A model generated the notes under the pieces. The model was given only the letters and a program-made list of their open reading frames with translations, was not told the DNA's origin and made no database searches. Shown here one piece after another: positions 15,677 through 16,850 of a stretch of DNA of 16,850 bases (position 1 is its first letter; each line of letters starts with the position of its first letter). Source of the DNA: Monoraphidium neglectum. Lineage: Eukaryota; Chlorophyta; Chlorophyceae; Sphaeropleales; Selenastraceae. Both the position numbers and the translations under genes were made by a program. Location: NCBI RefSeq assembly GCF_000611645.1, contig NW_014012538.1, positions 1 through 16,850 on the forward strand. The letters are read 5' to 3'.

Positions 15677-16850
15677 CGCTTCACAGGCAGCGGCCGCAGC
15701 CGGCGGCCCCCCACGTTCAGCTGCACCGCAAGCCGCACCAGCAGCAGCACACTTATGCACAGCGGCCACACAGCTCCGGAGGCGGCGCCGGCGGCGGCAG
15801 CCGGTCGAGCCCGCCGAAGCGCACGGCATCCAGCGCGCAGCTCGCCGCCGCGGCGCCGCTCGCCAAGCGCCGCGCGCAGCCGCCCCACTCCGCGCGCCTC
15901 GCGGAGCAGGCGCGCTCGCACCGCTCGACGCCGCAGCGGACGCCGCCGCCCGATGTGCCGGACCCGGTGCCCGGGGACCGCCTGCGCAGCATGGTCGCCT
16001 GGCTGCGCGGCGCGTCGCTGGGGCTGGCCGAGGAGCCTTATGAGCCGGTGACGTCAGCAGAGGGCGCGCTGGCGACGCGGTACAAAGAAGGGTTTGCGCG
16101 TGCGACGGCGGCGACGTGCGTGGCGGTGCCGCTGGAGCTGTACCCGCTGTTCGGCGCCAGGGCGCCGCCGCCGCAGCGGCGCGCGCGCAGCGAGCGCAGC
16201 ACGCGGCCGCGGGTGGTGCAGTCTGACACGCCGTCCGAGTGAGCGCGCCCGGGGGGAGGGGGCGAGTCGCAAGTCATGGGGTCACAGGCGCTGCATTGGC
16301 TTGCGCCGCGCCCTCCGCAGCTTCGCGTGCTGACGCTTGCCCGCTTTGCGTCTGATGTTGAAATCTGTCGTGCCACCCTCACCTTGCGGCAGGAGCTCGG
16401 ACGAGGACGAAATGGGAGTTATCAGGGTCGGCGCGCACGCGCAGGCGGTGCTGCCAGAGTGCCGCCCCAAGCCGCCGCCGTCCGAGGCGGGCCGCGGGCC
16501 GGGGGCGGGCCTGGCGGCGTCGGAGGCGCGGTTCCTGATGCTGCGGCCCACGTCCACCCCAGATTGCGGAGCGCATCAGCATCATCAGCAGCAGAGGGAG
16601 CGAGAGGACGGAAAGGTGGAGGAGGGGAAGCAGCCGGGTCCTGCAGCAGCGTCTGCGCTGCAGCCGAGCGAGACGCAGCTCGGCCGCGAGCTCGCAAAGG
16701 GGCGCACCGGCCTGCAGGCCAGCTACGCGTGGTGGCGGCTGGCGGCGGGCGCGATGCGGACGGCGCAGCAGCGGCAGGACCTGCTGAGGGGGGCGCTCGC
16801 CCAGCTGGACGAGGAGATTGGGCCCGAGCTAGTGCAGGTGGGTGCGGGGG
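14485..16850 (+). CDS. ARID-ELM2 chromatin protein, glutamine-rich paralogue, 3' end beyond window
   Basis: Paralogue of the minus-strand gene at the left end. Exons are 14485-14536, 14996-16238 and 16393-16837, then a phase-0 donor (GTGCAG|GTGGGT), so the SANT-like part should lie outside. About 579 residues are visible. Exon 1 (MDTPLYTLTRVDFDHYY) matches its counterpart. It joins in phase 1 to an exon starting LLPLPGWRCPLGG, with an ARID-like region at about 20-115 (VDLYLLYEAVVAHGG, then FLDFMADLVRHYEEE). Gln tracts of 16 and 19 residues (about 122-137 and 226-244) sit in a Gln-rich linker. PDPVPGDRLRSMVAWLRGAS and PLELYPLFGA are shared with the paralogue. An acidic SSDEDE leads into ELM2 (MGVIRVGAHAQAVLPE near 439) and ends QRQDLLRGALAQLDEEIGPE. 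The frame upstream of 14485 is open to 14400 without an ATG, supporting this start. Probable nuclear transcriptional or chromatin regulator. Confidence 0.8.
15307..15354 (+). repeat. CAG/CAA tract coding 16 glutamines
   Basis: Sixteen in-frame Gln codons, all CAG except one CAA at the fourth position, directly after the ARID-like region of the right-hand paralogue. Polyglutamine next to a charged EEEQEREKLE stretch may extend a coiled coil or form a disordered activation or aggregation-prone linker. Confidence 0.9.
15619..15675 (+). repeat. Pure (CAG)19 microsatellite coding polyglutamine
   Basis: Nineteen uninterrupted CAG codons in the linker of the right-hand ARID-ELM2 gene. They are preceded by shorter CAG runs split by CGG and CCA. 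Lack of interruptions suggests recent expansion and probable length variation between strains. Confidence 0.93.
16239..16392 (+). other. Intron 2 of the right ARID-ELM2 gene; donor overlaps an in-frame stop
   Basis: Donor TCCGA|GTGAGC, acceptor TTGCGGCAG|GAGCTC, phase 2, rebuilding GAG across the junction. Reading through the donor gives GAG TGA, a stop at 16240-16242. An unspliced transcript would therefore encode an ARID-containing protein of about 432 residues without ELM2. Confidence 0.75.

Noticed and set aside
15536..15921. Poly-Ala, poly-Ser and poly-Leu frames over the CAG tracts
   Set aside because: They are the other five frames of the CAG repeat. Only the Gln frame connects ARID to the conserved downstream block and ELM2.
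1..16850. Bacterial antibiotic-resistance locus based on the beta-lactamase-like genes
   Set aside because: The genes have four introns each and eukaryotic flanks, and they belong to a broad superfamily of mostly non-lactamase hydrolases. Nothing supports a resistance role or recent bacterial transfer.

Overview
The window looks like nuclear DNA of a unicellular green alga, probably a trebouxiophyte or chlorophycean relative. The basis is GC-rich coding DNA with Ala, Gln and Pro homopolymers, many short GT-AG introns of about 65-530 nt, long lower-GC intergenic stretches, and plant-type domain architectures. No bacterial operon structure, rRNA, tRNA, CRISPR array or recognisable mobile element was found. 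All gene models below were built by hand from splice signals, reading phase and comparison between paralogous copies inside the window.

Layout. (1) From 3891 leftward past position 1, on the minus strand, lies a five-exon gene for an ARID-ELM2-SANT-like chromatin protein with a long Ala/Lys-rich tail, open at the left edge. (2) At 5420-4842, minus, is a tentative two-exon gene for a 112-residue protein with one membrane segment. (3) At 7281-9811 and 10520-12870, plus, is a tandem pair of five-exon genes for secreted serine hydrolases of the class C beta-lactamase / DD-peptidase superfamily (563 and 539 residues). Intron positions and phases are the same in both. (4) From 14485 rightward past the end, plus, is a second ARID-ELM2 gene, paralogous to the first and in the opposite orientation, carrying large glutamine tracts. 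Its SANT-like part would lie beyond the window.

The two chromatin-protein paralogues are divergently oriented and bracket the hydrolase pair, so the locus holds two nested local duplications. ARID binds DNA, while ELM2 and SANT recruit histone deacetylase-type corepressors in other eukaryotes, so these two genes probably encode nuclear chromatin regulators. The hydrolases carry signal peptides and the Ser-x-x-Lys and Tyr-Ser-Asn active-site motifs. They should act in the secretory pathway or outside the cell on an unknown ester, amide or peptide substrate. Nothing in the sequence links the two families functionally. The stretches 3892-4841, 5421-7280, 9812-10519 and 12871-14484 hold no gene I can defend, apart from a doubtful hydrophobic ORF at 5971-5603 (minus).
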